This document shows, in pieces, positions 47,344-59,466 of a stretch of 64,000 nucleotides of DNA (its first letter is position 1; each line of letters starts with the position of its first letter). Source of the stretch: Panopea generosa (lineage: Eukaryota > Mollusca > Bivalvia > Adapedonta > Hiatellidae). The position numbers and the translations under genes were made by a program. The stretch lies in contig CM055896.1 in NCBI GenBank assembly GCA_029582155.1, positions 29,958,373 through 30,022,372 on the forward strand. Reading direction: 5' to 3'. The notes under the pieces were generated by a model, which was given only the letters and a program-made list of their open reading frames with translations, was not told the DNA's origin and ran no database searches.

Positions 47344-49450
47344 GTATGTATACTATACATTGTTACACGCTTCTTGTACATATTCAATGTATTCTTTGTC
47401 CTATTCGACAATATTGGATTTCAATTAAAATACATTTAATAAGTAACATCATACTAATTTTACACAAAGCACGCACAGGTATGTAGATATTATTCAAATT
47501 AGAACTCAATTTGATATCACATATTATATTTATTGAAAATATATACTCGTGAAAAAACTATGATATTTTGATAAAATGTGATTAGGAGTGTTTTTATATC
47601 GTTGGTAATATTTCTCACAAAGACATTGTCATATAAAAGGTTGACTCTAGTAAACATGGAGATGAACAATAACTGATATGCAAACTGTAAATGAAAAAAG
47701 TATATGATGTTGTCATATGACTGATTTCGTGAAACAGTTTACCGGTATGCTCAACCATGTATGACTTATCACTAACAGCGAGGACCCACACGGTCATTTT
47801 AGTACGCAACCCTGCTCACTTAACGACAGCGTAGCAACGGTGAAAATAGTCCAGTTTCAGCATTGCAAGCTATTTTGGTCGCCATTTTTTTGGGTAAATT
47901 ACGGGGGGAAATTACCACGATTTCAGCTTGATGTTCGATTCGGAAAAATTTATAATAATAAAAGAAATGCTGGAATACTTTAAAAATGTAGAATACTTGC
48001 TTTGTTTGGTCAAATTATCGATTTTAACCCGCACAAAGGCCACTTTTTATGCTCCACTGTTTCGCCGTTCTTGAAAATCGCTCATTTTCGATTCACGTTT
48101 AGGCTATTATACGAATGTGTTTTTTTCTTTTTTTATACATGTGCTATAAAATCAGAGCTTTAAGTAAGTCTGCCACATTCAAACTATTATTTATAAATAC
48201 GAAAAACATGCACAATACTAGTTTTTTTAACACCACTTGCTCGATTTTTGCGGTGGTGAAAGTGGCGAGTTCACGCAGATCGATTCTATATGGGGGTCGT
48301 CTCAAAAGTAAACGGAAGGCAACATTGTTATTTGTTCCTTCCTTTTTCTGTCAACCAAAGCTATCACCCAGAGGCACTTTATTGTACGAGTTTTTATAAA
48401 ATAAATTACGTCCGTTTTCAAATATTTCATTTTTATAGGTTTTCATGACAATAGCTTCATTTATCTGGTAGACTATAGTTGCAACCAGCATAAAGCTATA
48501 TAGAGTCTAATAATGTGTTTGATAGGTCAGGAAACAATTAATAGAATAATTAAAACTGTATACTGTTTTGTACTCACCATTTAGAATTTAAAAAAAAAAA
48601 TTAACAGTATTTTTATATTTTTTTTAAAAAGCCATTTTTTGTAACAAAATCTCTTTCTAACTTTTTTTATTTTTTGTTAAAAAAATCTGTATTAACATCA
48701 AAATGTCTGATCTATGATGTTGCATTGAATCAGTAAGTGCACTAAACACTGAATTGCTATTAAGTGTAAATAATGAAAAGAAAAATCTCATTTTAAATAT
48801 GCATGTACAACTGAGTTTTAACAGTAACTTAATTACACTCTTTATGTCTTTGGTTTAAGATGATGAACAAATTGGCCTAATTTATGAAACAATAATTTCA
48901 ATATCCAAATAATCCTTGCCTGTGCATTTTTCTTTTCTTTATTAAATGTATAAATATATACACCGAACACTCACAAGAACAATTAGTATATTGATATCAT
49001 TGTTTTATTTAGGCTTATTTTTTCATTGTCTTAAAAACATTTTTTTTTTAATTTTCATTAATAGGATTTATTTCGTGAACAAGCAGCCCAATGCATCAGT
49101 ATAACTGATATAACTTTTTTCCTGTGCATGAAACTTCACTGAAAGCTTGATTTTATTTCAAAAGATATTTTAGCATTCCATGACAAAATAATAACATTTT
49201 ATTAAAATTCACAATTTTAACCAGTATTGGGTTTCTACTGGCCTACTGGTATTGTATACTCCAGAAAAAGGCACTGTGTGGCCCATTGAATTCAAAAGGG
49301 TGATAAAAAAATTAAAATTATTTTTTTAAGAGATTTATAAACAATATTGTGTTTGATAATTGTTTCACAAGCAATTGAAACACTACAATTAGGTTTCATT
49401 TTACTGACAACATCTAAAAATGTATACATAAAACAATTCCTACAAAAGAT
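47344..49450 (+). other. first part of the long intron, unassigned
   Basis: AT-rich with T and A runs. A short stretch at 48295-48330 ('gtctcaaaagtaaacgg') matches in inverted orientation the segment at 61190-61225 ('ggttacttttgagacaac'), hinting at a shared old element. The frame at 48115-48399 has no known motif. Confidence 0.5.
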
Positions 49451-49451
49451 G

Positions 49452-50560
49452 ATAGCAAGAGCTGCCAGAGGGACAGCGCACTTGACTATTTCGATGCTGT
49501 TCTAAAATAACAGCTTTTTCAGGAAATAAGTACCAAATAGAAGACAAGTAAAACTCAGGGATGGAGAAATTGAACTATATTTATTGCTTATCTGTTAAAA
49601 ATAAATGAGCAAAATAATTCACCAACACTATTCATTTTCATTATCAACAGGTTTTTTTTTTTTGAAAACAACAAAGGGAATGGATGACATATAGGCCTAT
49701 GCACCAACTTCACCGCAGAGGACAAATACCGGTACCAGCTCATGAAATGGATCTAAAGTTGAAATAATCTTGTACCAGCATGCATAGTTTATCACAGTTG
49801 GATACCCTTTCATCAAAATAAAGAAAAAAAGAGAAAAAAAAAAGGATTAAATTTTAGAGTAAAGAAGAGTTTTTTTTACCACTCAGAGCGGACAAAAAAA
49901 TATATTTTGCCCCCAGGTTTATAGTTTTTAACAAATTTGAGAGATTACCACAAACAGACCCTATTTTTCAAACATCTAAGATCAAGACCTTGTACTACAA
50001 ACTTTAACCTGCTAAAAACAAAATTTCTAAGTCTAAAAGGGATATAATTCTGCAAAAATGCAATCAAGAGTTATGGTTCTTATCTCTATGAGTTTCCTAA
50101 AGGATTTTGAACACACATGAGAAGTTACATTCTTGTCCAATGATAGGATGATGAAATAAGTACCAAATCAAAAACTTTAACCTCTAAAAATCACTATCCA
50201 AAGTTTCCTAGTCCAAAAGGGCCATAACTTTGTAAATATGCAGTCAAGAGTTATGGTTCTTAATTCTGTGCATTCCATTGATGATACTGAACACACATGT
50301 GAAACTTTATTCATATTGTATGAGTGGTTGCATAGATATTTTACCTGATAAAAAACTTTAACCTGAAAAATTAAGTCCATAAAGGGCCATAACTCTGCCA
50401 AAATGCAACCCAGATTTATGTTTCTTGTGTCTGTGTGTTCCATTGATGATGCTGAACACACAAAAACTTTAACCTGGAAAACCAACGCCGACGCCGGAGC
50501 GGGTACAATAGCGCCCCTACCCCCTATTCTACGTATAGTCGAGCTAATAAGTGAATTTAC
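49452..50560. mobile_element. bivalve-type element with inverted ends and 165-180-bp core repeats
   Basis: The left end contains 'caagagctgccagaggg' and 'cttgactatttcg'. The right end contains 'cgacgccggagcgggtac' and 'acgtatagtcgagcta', giving an inverted pair of about 10 bases. The core has three units with 'agagttatggttctt' (50071, 50251, 50416), 'ccattgatgatgctgaacac' and 'aactttaacctg'. Related right-end and core text recurs at 54590-55320. The minus-strand frame at 50177-50614 is repeat read-through. Confidence 0.55.
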
Positions 50561-52300
50561 TATTTTCCCATAGCATTCATAAGTAAAATCCAAGGACCCT
50601 TTTCCGGGCTCCAATATATCCTAACCCCTTCGTTTGAACAATAGTGAACCTCCTACTTTTACGATTTTTTTATTATGCTGAATACGAATGCATTCGACTC
50701 ACCAGTTCTTTAGAAGATTTTTGAAATTTCAAAATTTTATCCCTTTTTGGACCCCTGCTGGTTCATTTTGGATATCAAAAACCCTTAAAAGGACTCAGTT
50801 TCAACAGTTATGACTAAGCAATGCTCCAGACACCATATGAATATAATAATACCAAAAATAGATGAGAAAAACATAATTTTCTGTTTTCCAATACTATTTG
50901 TATGTAAATATCAGTCCCCTTACTGGGCCTCAATATACCCCAACACCTTCATTTGAACAAAATTCAAACTCTTCATCATATGGATCATTTATGCCAAATA
51001 TGAATTAAGTCGTCTCATCAGTTTTGGAGAAGAAAATTTTTGAAATTTCAAAATTGTATCCCTTTTTGGGCCCCTGCTGGCCCCTTATGGATATTAAATC
51101 CCTTTAAAGAACTCAGTCTCAACTGTTATAACTGAACAATGCTTCAGACAGCATTATGATTGGAATAATACCAAAAATGTATGAGAAAAAACATAATTTC
51201 ATGTTTTATCATACTATTCCTACTTAAACATCAAAGTCCCCTTACTGGGCGCCAATACATTCTAACCCCTTTATTTGAACAAAATTCAAACTCTTCATCA
51301 TATGGATCATTTGTACCAAATATGAATGAATTTGACTCATCAGTTTCAGAGAAAAATTTTTATTTTTCATATTGCTATCCCATTTTGGACCCCACCTGGC
51401 CCCTTATGGATTTTAAATCCCCTTTAAAGAACTGGCTCAACAGTTATGACTTAACAACGCTTCAGTCACTAATATGATTGGAATAATTAAAAAAACTGAT
51501 GAGAAAAACACAATTTCCTGTTTTCCCTTACTATTCCTATGTAAACATGAAAGTCCCCTTACTTGGCCCCAATATATCCTGACCTCTTCATTTGAACAAT
51601 ATTCAAACTCTTCATCATATGGATCATTTATGCCAAATATGAATTAAGCCGGCTTATCAGTTTTGGAGGAGAAAAACACAATTTCCTGTTTTCCCTTACT
51701 ATTCCTATGTAAACATGAAAGTCCCCTTACTTGGCCCCAATATATCCTGACCTCTTCATTTGAACAATATTCAAACTCTTCATCATATGGATCATTTATG
51801 CCAAATATGAATTAAGCCGGCTTATCAGTTTTGGAGGAGAAAAACACAATTTCCTGTTTTCCCTTACTATTCCTATGTAAACATGAAAGTCCCCTTACTT
51901 GGCCCCAATATATCCTGACCTCTTCATTTGAACAAATTCAAACTCTTCGTCATATGGATCATTTGTACCAAACATGAATGAATTTGACTCATCAGTTCTT
52001 GAGAAGATTTTTGATAATTTATACCTTTTTGGGCCCCTTATGGCTATTAAATCCCCTTTAAAGCACTCAGTCTCAACTGTTGACTAAACAATGCTTCAGA
52101 CACCATTATGATTGGAATAATACTAAAAAATGGAAGAGAAAAACATAATTTCCTGATTTCCTATACAATTCCTATGTAAAAATCAGTCCCCTTACTGGGA
52201 CCCAATGGACCTTAACTTGTTTATTTGAACAAGCTTGAAACCTCTACCGGTACTCATAGGGATCATTAAAACCAAATATAAACAAATTTGGCTAGTCAGT
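50561..52300. repeat. ~300-bp tandem repeat, about 6 copies
   Basis: Each unit carries 'agtccccttactgggcccca', 'catttgaacaaaattcaaac', 'tcttcatcatatggatcatt', 'ttgactcatcagtt', 'gcccctgctggccccttatg' and 'acaatgcttcagacaccatt'. Some units are internally deleted. The frame at 51181-51477 is read-through. Confidence 0.9.
51511..51990. repeat. recent 168-bp tandem duplication inside the 300-bp array
   Basis: 'caatttcctgttttccctt' starts at 51511, 51679 and 51847, exactly 168 bases apart. The first two units appear identical. The third follows for about 105 bases with a one-base deletion and then diverges. Each unit is a 300-bp repeat with the same internal deletion, so the deletion came before the amplification. 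Confidence 0.93.
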
Positions 52301-52915
52301 TCTTGAGAAAAAGATTTTCAATTACTGTTAAAAATTTCCCTATATTAAAGTGGTTAGTCCCTTGCACTTTCTGAGATGATTTTTGAAATTTTGAAAATAA
52401 CAACTGATTAGACCCTTAGGCGGGGTCAAGTTTGACCCAAGGGTCATCATTTGAACAAACTTGAGAGCTTCATGTAACAATTCTTTGTCGTTTCAAGCGA
52501 AAGTTAACAACGGACACAGGGCTTTGCTCAAGTAAGCTAAAGAGGCCAAACTGAACCCACAGTTAGGATTTGAAAAAAAAATGTAGGGAGCCTTGCAATA
52601 AATTTGGTGAAAATATGTGAAATGGTTTTAGAGAAACAAAGGTTAACAACTTACGATAGACACAGGGTGGTCACATAAGCTCACCATAATGAGCCTTCAG
52701 CTCAGGCTAGCAAAAATTCTTTCTTATTTAAGCATAATTATAATCATATATTACCCCTACATGATCTGCAAGTTCTTTTTTCACTATTTCTAGTATTAAA
52801 CGGCACAACATTTGAATTGGAAATAATCCTCTTTATATTCTCACATTCTCAAGTAGCACACATGTAAATTTTAGTACAACAGGTGTATTGGTTTCCAATT
52901 TTTTTTTGAAAGATG
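52301..52915. other. end of the repeat block and unassigned sequence
   Basis: 'aacggacacagggctttgc' near 52512 and 'cataagctcaccataatgag' near 52674 look like ends of bivalve-type interspersed repeats in minus orientation. The remaining sequence is AT-rich. Confidence 0.35.
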
Positions 52916-53135
52916 TTTAATGCCATTTTCAACACATTTCGGGTTATATAATTATGGCATATCCCGGTTTATTGGCGGAAAAAGACCACAGAATGAATCT
53001 GAGTAGAACTACTGTCCTTCAGCATTCTCAGTGAGTCACATAAAAGTTTTTTGGAGCGAGCACCTCTCGAAACTAAGCGGTGAGTGGCAATTGATCTCGA
53101 GATGGCGCCTTAGACTTCTCGGCCACAGACCCCTC
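52916..53135 (-). mobile_element. SINE family C, minus-strand copy
   Basis: Minus-strand head 'gggtctgtggccgagaag' with 'tctaaggcgccatctcgag'. It has 'gtttcgagaggtgc' as B-box region, 'aaaacttttatgtgactc' as body and 'gaaaatggcattaaac' as the 3' end. It matches 31418-31650. Confidence 0.75.
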
Positions 53136-53680
53136 TATTGATTTCAACAACTTGCACCTCATCGCATAAGCCCTCGTGACCTTTGGCCAAGAAAGCTAAT
53201 AGAATCTAGGGTTCGGACCATTTTCGTTTAATACTATCATTTGAGTTGCTCTTTAATTTGGTCGTTTGAACAAATTTTTATATGCCTTTTCTTAACAATA
53301 TTTCTGTCATCTAAGAGAAAGTAACATATTTCTCTCTTTTTCTTCCCTGAGAAGACGGTATAATCCTAACATTTACTTATCTAATAATTTGTATTAATTT
53401 GTCACATAGAACAAAAACTTCAATTAAAATGAAACAGTAAGTAAGCATAATTTATCTTTATTGTTTTGACTACTTCCAAGTGACAAAATAAAGTCAGCAG
53501 CGCATTTATCATGTAATCAGCTAGATCTTCCTTCTGGAAATTGACCAGACCTGAAAATGATAAGATAATTATATTGGGAATGTAACTTGAAACTCAAGTT
53601 CTACCAGCAAAATAAGTAAGCATGTTTGATTGTATGTTCACCAAACTCCTATATATTTACTTTATATCTAAATATAGAAC
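53136..53680. other. no recognisable feature
   Basis: AT-rich intronic-looking sequence. No motif identified. Confidence 0.4.
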
Positions 53681-54590
53681 AAGAGGCCCAAGAGGATCTG
53701 AACACTCTACTTGCAACAGATGCAACATGTAAAATATTTAAGGTCTAGGCCTTAAACTTTCAGGGAAAATGTTTTTTTTTAAATTTCGCCTAAAATGTCA
53801 CCGTTTTTTGTGCTGATAGGCCCTGTGGCGGTAGCATTTGTAGTCAAATGACACTGGTTCAAGAACTCGTCCGAGATATAATGGTTATATAACTGTCGTG
53901 CAAGTTTGATTTAGATTCAATGAAAAATGATGGTGCAATCCCATCTACAAAATTACCCCTATACAACTCTGTAAAACAGTGACCCCTGTGGTGGCCCCAA
54001 ATTTGACCCCAGGGACCCGACTTCAACAAATCTTTTAGGAGACCGCCATGCAATGCTACATGTAATATATCTAAGATCTAGGCCTTGAACTTTCAGAGAA
54101 AATGTTTTTAAAATTTTGCTTAAAATGTGCTTATAAGCCATGTGGCGTTGGCATTTGTGGTGGAATGACACTGGTTCAAGAACTCATATTACATAACTGT
54201 TGTGCATGTTTGGTTAAGATTCAATGAATAATGAAGGTACTATCGCGTCTACAACATTTTCCCTATATAACTCTATGTAAAACAGTGACCCTTGTGGTGG
54301 CCGCAAATTTAACCTCAGAGACCAGACATGACAAGTCTATTAGGGGACCTCCATCTAATGCTACATGTAACGTATCTAATGTCTAGGCCTTGAACTTTTA
54401 GAGAAAATGTGTTTTTTTCCCCGAAAATGTGCTTATAAGCCCTGTGGCGGGGCATTTGTGATCAAATGACGCTGGTTCAAGAACTCATCCGAGATCTATT
54501 GTTATATAACTATTGTGCAAGTTTGGTTAAGATTTAATGAAAAATGAAGGTACTATCGCGTCTAGAAGAAAAAGGTTAACAGGTGAACAA
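53681..54590. repeat. 310-330-bp tandem repeat, 3 copies
   Basis: 'tctaggccttgaactttcag'-type text occurs near 53743, 54075 and 54381. Each copy continues with 'agccctgtggcggtagcatt', 'aaatgacactggttcaagaa', 'ctgttgtgcaagtttggtta' and 'aaaacagtgacccctgtggt'. The start 'aacaagaggcccaagagg' is a common bivalve repeat head. Minus frames at 53859-54171 are read-through. Confidence 0.85.
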
Positions 54591-55325
54591 ATTAGAGAGA
54601 GGATCACAAGCTGATCCTATTTGTCAAACATCTAAAAACTTAAACTAAATATTCTAAATCTAAAAGGGATATAATTCTTTCAAAGGGCAATCAAGAGTTA
54701 TGGTTCTTGTTTATATGAGTTTCTAGATGATGTTGAACACACTGAAGTTTCATCCAAATCAAATGACAGGTTGATGAATGTAGCTGCTCAAAAACTCGAA
54801 CTCACTCAAAAACTTTAACCAAACTTGCCAAGTCCGAAAGGGCTTTAATTCTGCCAACATACAACCCAGAGTTATGGTTCTTGTATCTGTACAATCCATT
54901 GATAATGCTAAGCACATGTGAAGTTTCATTCAAATCCAATGATAGGTTGATGAAATATATACCTGCTTAAAGTTTTAACCTGCTCAAAAACTTAAACAAA
55001 ATTTTGATGATGCTGAACACACAATGAAGTTTCATTCATATCCAATGAGTGGTTGCGCAGATATCTTACCTGTTAAAACAATTTAACTTGAAAAAATCAA
55101 GTCCAAAAGGGCTTTTACTGTGTCAAAATGCAACCCAGAGTTATGGTTCTTGTCTCTGTGTGTTCCATTGATGATGCTGAACACACATGTGAAGTTTAAT
55201 TCATATCATATTATTATATATATATATGAATGGTTGTTTAGATATTTTACATTATAAAAACCAAGGCCGACGCCAGGGCAAGTACAAAAGCCCCCCTATT
55301 TTACGAATAGTCGATCTAAAAAGTT
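54591..55325. mobile_element. second copy of the 49452-type element (right part)
   Basis: Units with 'agagttatggttcttg' near 54689, 54870 and 55139 and 'gttccattgatgatgctgaa' recur. The right end 'ccgacgccagggcaagtac' with 'acgaatagtcgatctaaaaa' matches that of 49452-50560. The left end is replaced by the 310-bp repeats. Confidence 0.6.
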
Positions 55326-56650
55326 TTTATTACATTTTTTTAGTTTATTCTGTTGTATCATTTAATTGTTTTTAATACTAAAATGTCAAAATCCCTCAAT
55401 GGCCAAGCCAAATGCCCTCATTGTATGAAACATAAACAAAATGACCACAAATGAATAGCATATAATATCTAAAACCAAAAGTACAGAGACATATAAAAAT
55501 TTACCATCTTCTTGTGAAACCCCAGTTTCTCTCATTAGACACTCAATGTTGCTAAATCCTGTGATTGATCATATTCAGTCTTCCACTGTTACATGAATCT
55601 GAAAAAAATATTGTTAGCAAATAGATTTTTTTCATTTATAGACTATAATTCACCAAATGTTTATTTACCTACCCCATGGTATATTTATTTAATAAAAAAA
55701 ATAATTTCAGATACCTGTGAAAAATAAAATCTTAAATATTGAGATGTGAGGCCTTCATTCCCATTAAGATGCATATGTCAATTAGTCACAACTGTCATGA
55801 GTGTACAAACAAGAGCTGACAGCTAGAGTTATCTAACTAACTAAATTGAGTAAGTCTCATAACTACAACACCTTGTATGAATTTTCAATCCAATACATGT
55901 ACAGACTGCTAAGTTGTAGAATTTCAAAGTCAAACAATGGCCATAATATGAAAACAAAATCTCACAAGAGTAATCCTACTTGATTTAGTTAGTTTCATAT
56001 CTGCAAAGCCATACGTAAAGTTTCAATCAAATACATTGAGTGGTAATAAATGTTGCGATATGGACTTGATGGTACTTGCATGCAAAACATTAACAAGAAT
56101 TACGAAGTCAACCAATGAAAACAACTTTCATAATATTTATGCAAGAGTAGAATTGTTCTCTTTATTCTTTGATTAGTTGAGCTAAAAATCAATATTGACA
56201 ATGTGAAGGTCAGCTTTGCTTGTAGCATAAATTAATTTTAAGATTCAAATTAAACTATCATTTCATTACATGTACAAGATTTATTCATACAAATTACATT
56301 TATTTTACAGTAGGTTTAGGCCATCCTTAAAAAAATATTTGTTTGCTGTGCTCTGACTCAGTATTTTTCATGTGGGTAGGTAGGTAGGTAATTTATTTAT
56401 GTTTTGCTAAATTTGGATTTTGCATAGTCATTTTAAAGAAAAACGGACAGAAATCTTAAAAAAAATTAAACGCTTTGAAAGTCAATATAAACAATTGAGT
56501 AGCTGCAATTTTGAGTGAGTAGGTCGGAGCATGGCAAACATCTATAAAATCTTTATTTCTCTTTAAATGATAATCTTTTTGTAATGGTACATGTGCAACT
56601 TCAATCCAGTTAGTCAGAGTGAATGTAAATCTTTGTTTAGCTAAACTACA
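55326..56650. other. unassigned intron sequence
   Basis: Another 'aacaagagctgacagctag' repeat head lies near 55810. A (TAGG)n microsatellite lies at about 56374-56392. The minus-strand frame at 56456-56707 overlaps the SINE head and has no motif. Confidence 0.4.
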
Positions 56651-56652
56651 GT

Positions 56653-57268
56653 GGTGGTTGAGACTACTAGGGGTAGAGCATGATCTGCCTTGCATGCAGA
56701 TGGTCATGGGTTCATTGGTTGGTTGGTTGAATATTAAGCGTCATTTTTATGCCATCGAGGGCTAACAGACGATCAGTTAACCTAGCCACTGTTTCCTGGG
56801 ATTAACCAGTACTCGAGCACACCCCATCTCCGCAAGTAACTGATAACTTTCCCACTTGAATCAGTGGTGAGAGACGAATGATAATGAGACACAATGTCGT
56901 ATATCAATCATCACGGAGACTGTTGCCGGGCGGGGGATTCGAACTCACGACCCCTGGATTGATAGTCAGACGCGTAACCGACTGAGCTAATCGGGCCCGG
57001 CTTCATGGGTTCAATTCAGAGTCATACAAAAGACTGGTAAGAAAATGGTATTTGAAGCTTCCTCACTTGGAGTTTAGTATTTAGAGGATAGTTCTAGGTC
57101 TGGTCACCCCAGTGTCAGTATAATGTGACTGGATGGGGAATCATACCATGTGTCTGCAGCATAACAAACAAGCGTGGCAACATTTACAGTACAATTCTGT
57201 CTCCAATAGACATTGTTGTGATATAACTTAATTTTTTTGAAAGTGATGCTAAATACTATACAACCAAA
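56653..57268 (+). mobile_element. SINE family A split by a nested SINE
   Basis: The family A head 'gactactaggggtagagcat' runs to the B box 'catgggttca' at 56714. The body resumes at 57014 with 'attcagagtcatacaaaaga', 'aaaatggtatttgaagcttc', 'cagtataatgtgactggatg' and 'gtgatgctaaatactatac'. The interruption is the family B SINE at 56715-57002 plus one copy of its target duplication. Confidence 0.88.
56715..57002 (-). mobile_element. SINE family B inserted in the B box of SINE A
   Basis: Reverse complement of the 45411 copy, from its (CAAC/CAAT)n tail ('ttggttggttggttgaat') to the head 'gggcccgg'. It is flanked by an 11-base target duplication 'tcatgggttca' at 56704-56714 and 57003-57013. It agrees with 45411-45702 at nearly every position. 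Confidence 0.93.
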
Positions 57269-58030
57269 TAAGATTAGCTTACCTCAAAGTGAACTTAAAA
57301 TAAGCACTGACTACCATCTCAATATACATGCTTAGAAGCAATACACCATGGTTCGATGTGGCACTGTGAATCTTGCAACCTGAAAATACATTTGAATCCT
57401 GTTAAAATCTTCAAGAAATATGAGAGACTGCGCACCGACTAATTTTTTTTTTTTAATATCACACTGTTTTTTTTAAAAAAAATGTTTGCCATGCTTCCAA
57501 CATACACATTCAATACTGCAGCTACCCAAAAGTTTTATCCGAAAGCTGCTGCTATCCGAAAGAGGGAAACTATTATCAATACCATCTGTTTTGGTGCACA
57601 GTTTGAATCAAAATTATGATTAATCAGAAGTTCCAATTCAATAAATTGATCAATACATAATTAAACATGTAAACTTGCATATTATTCATAACCTGTAACC
57701 TGACCCACACAAATTCAAGCTGTTGATAAGTGTTACCCCAACTAAATTGTGCAATTTTACTAAACAACCGTTGACGGCGTATAAGTAAATTATTACTGAG
57801 TAAACTAATCACCCTTTTTAGATTGTTTCTGTGTACAGGTTTCAATTGAAATGATTGTAAAACTATTTCTTGCAGAAGCCTCATTTCTGAACAAGGTCAA
57901 TGTTTATTTGATTCACTGATTAAAACTGAAGTTCAGCGAGATATTTAGCATGCACTGGGTCTCACAGGCACTGCACATGGGACTGACTCTACCTCCAAAT
58001 TCAAATGATGGCATATTTTTACAGCACCCT
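57269..58030. other. unassigned intron sequence
   Basis: AT-rich. The minus frame at 57624-57884 has no known motif and no obvious coding bias. Confidence 0.4.
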
Positions 58031-58033
58031 GAC

Positions 58034-58600
58034 TGAATAAGGCATGGTAGGAATGTTTGAAAAAACACTATAAATCTCTAAAAAACTAAAATCATTTTTA
58101 AAATGGTTGAAAGGCATCCCATTATCATTAATAGATAAAATACAAATGGTTAAGTACACTGTATGTGAAATCCACCAAAAACAAGCAAAATTGATATCCA
58201 AATTGAAGTGATTCACTAAATAAAACCACATTCTAAAATAGACAACACTTAAACACTGATTGACGATCGTCGCATCATCATTCGGACTCTTTCTAAGATA
58301 AACAATTAAAACATGTAAATCTGTGTTACAAATCAAATTGAAATCAAAATGAAATCATGCGACTCACTTAATATGTCCCAAAATATGTTTTTAAGCTGGA
58401 AATCTATTTTAGTCTATCCTAGGCGAGAAGCCCAAGTTAGGAAATCCCTTTTCAATATATTATTGTGGTATGTTTGATATCAAATAGATATCCTTTTGAC
58501 AACACAGGTTCAATGAGTATATAAAGACATGTTATGGTGGAAAACATGTTTTTGACTATTTTGACATTAGGCTAAATTTTATACAATAAACAGGATAAAA
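58034..58600 (-). mobile_element. TTAA-type MITE, older inverted copy
   Basis: Reads as the reverse complement of 59467-60009 over its whole length. Shared text includes 'gaaatccaccaaaa', 'cattctaaaatagacaacac', 'aattgaaatcaaaatgaaat', 'gaaatctattttagtct' and 'caagttaggaaa'. Its termini are eroded ('tgaataaggcatggtaggaa' near 58034), so the TTAAAGGG ends are no longer clear. The minus frame at 58019-58336 is not supported. Confidence 0.75.
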
Positions 58601-58996
58601 AAAAATTGTGGAAGGGGATTTTGTTTAGAATAGGTATTTGCAACATCTTGAATACAGCTTGACACAAATTCAATACAAAAAATGTGTATGATTCAAAGTT
58701 CAGAGGACAGTTATTTTGTTTCTGGTAGAGTCTGCTTTGTTTTTATGAACACAATTCAGAGGTACAGTAATAGTACTGTAACACATAAATCATTAAGTTA
58801 ATAATTTTATTACTGACCACTGAAAAGATTATTCCAAAATATATACTTATAAACTACATTGATTGTGAAATATATTCTAATGGCAAAATCAAAATAAATA
58901 TCTCAAATCTAGTTATAAGCAAATACTGATCAAATAACTTGCTCAAACACACACAGAATTTCTAATAAGCATTGAACTCTTAATTTATACTAATTT
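58601..58996. other. spacer between MITE copies, unassigned
   Basis: AT-rich sequence with no recognised feature. Confidence 0.4.
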
Positions 58997-59178
58997 ATTT
59001 TAGCTCGATTGCAGAGAAAGTTCAAAGCTTAATTATATATGAAATCTCTCTTGAGTCCGCTTCCTGGGTAGAACCATTATTGAGTTTTATTTTTCGAGTC
59101 ATCGGGTTGAGCTTGCGATTGAACCTTCAACCTCTGGCGTGAGCAACAAAACTCCAACTACAGTCACTACACTGCCCT
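58997..59178 (-). mobile_element. SINE family D, minus-strand copy
   Basis: Shares 'ttagctcgattgc', 'gtccgcttcctggg', 'catcgggttgagc' and 'gcgattgaacctt' with the 30958 copy. The tRNA-like head at the right end is eroded. Confidence 0.6.
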
Positions 59179-59466
59179 GACCCACACATTGATAAAGTAA
59201 AAAAATTTTTAAAATGAATTTGTTTGTTTGTATGAGATAACCAAACACGGAATATATTACTTATATATTTATTTGTATAATTTTGAGAATCCCACATTCC
59301 TTCAAACACTAAATAACATATTTTATGTATTAATTAATTACATTCTTAATTGGATTTATTAAATAGCATTATGTATCAAAGTTCGCTGTACACCAAACGT
59401 TGAAAATATATCAGAAAAAGGGACCACTTTAATATCATTACTCATTGTGTACTATTTTGTAATTGC

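Noticed and set aside
50177-50614. 145-codon minus-strand frame
   Set aside because: It lies in the 165-180-bp core repeats of an interspersed element; the repeated 'HVCSVSSMECTE' text mirrors the DNA repeat, with no known domain.
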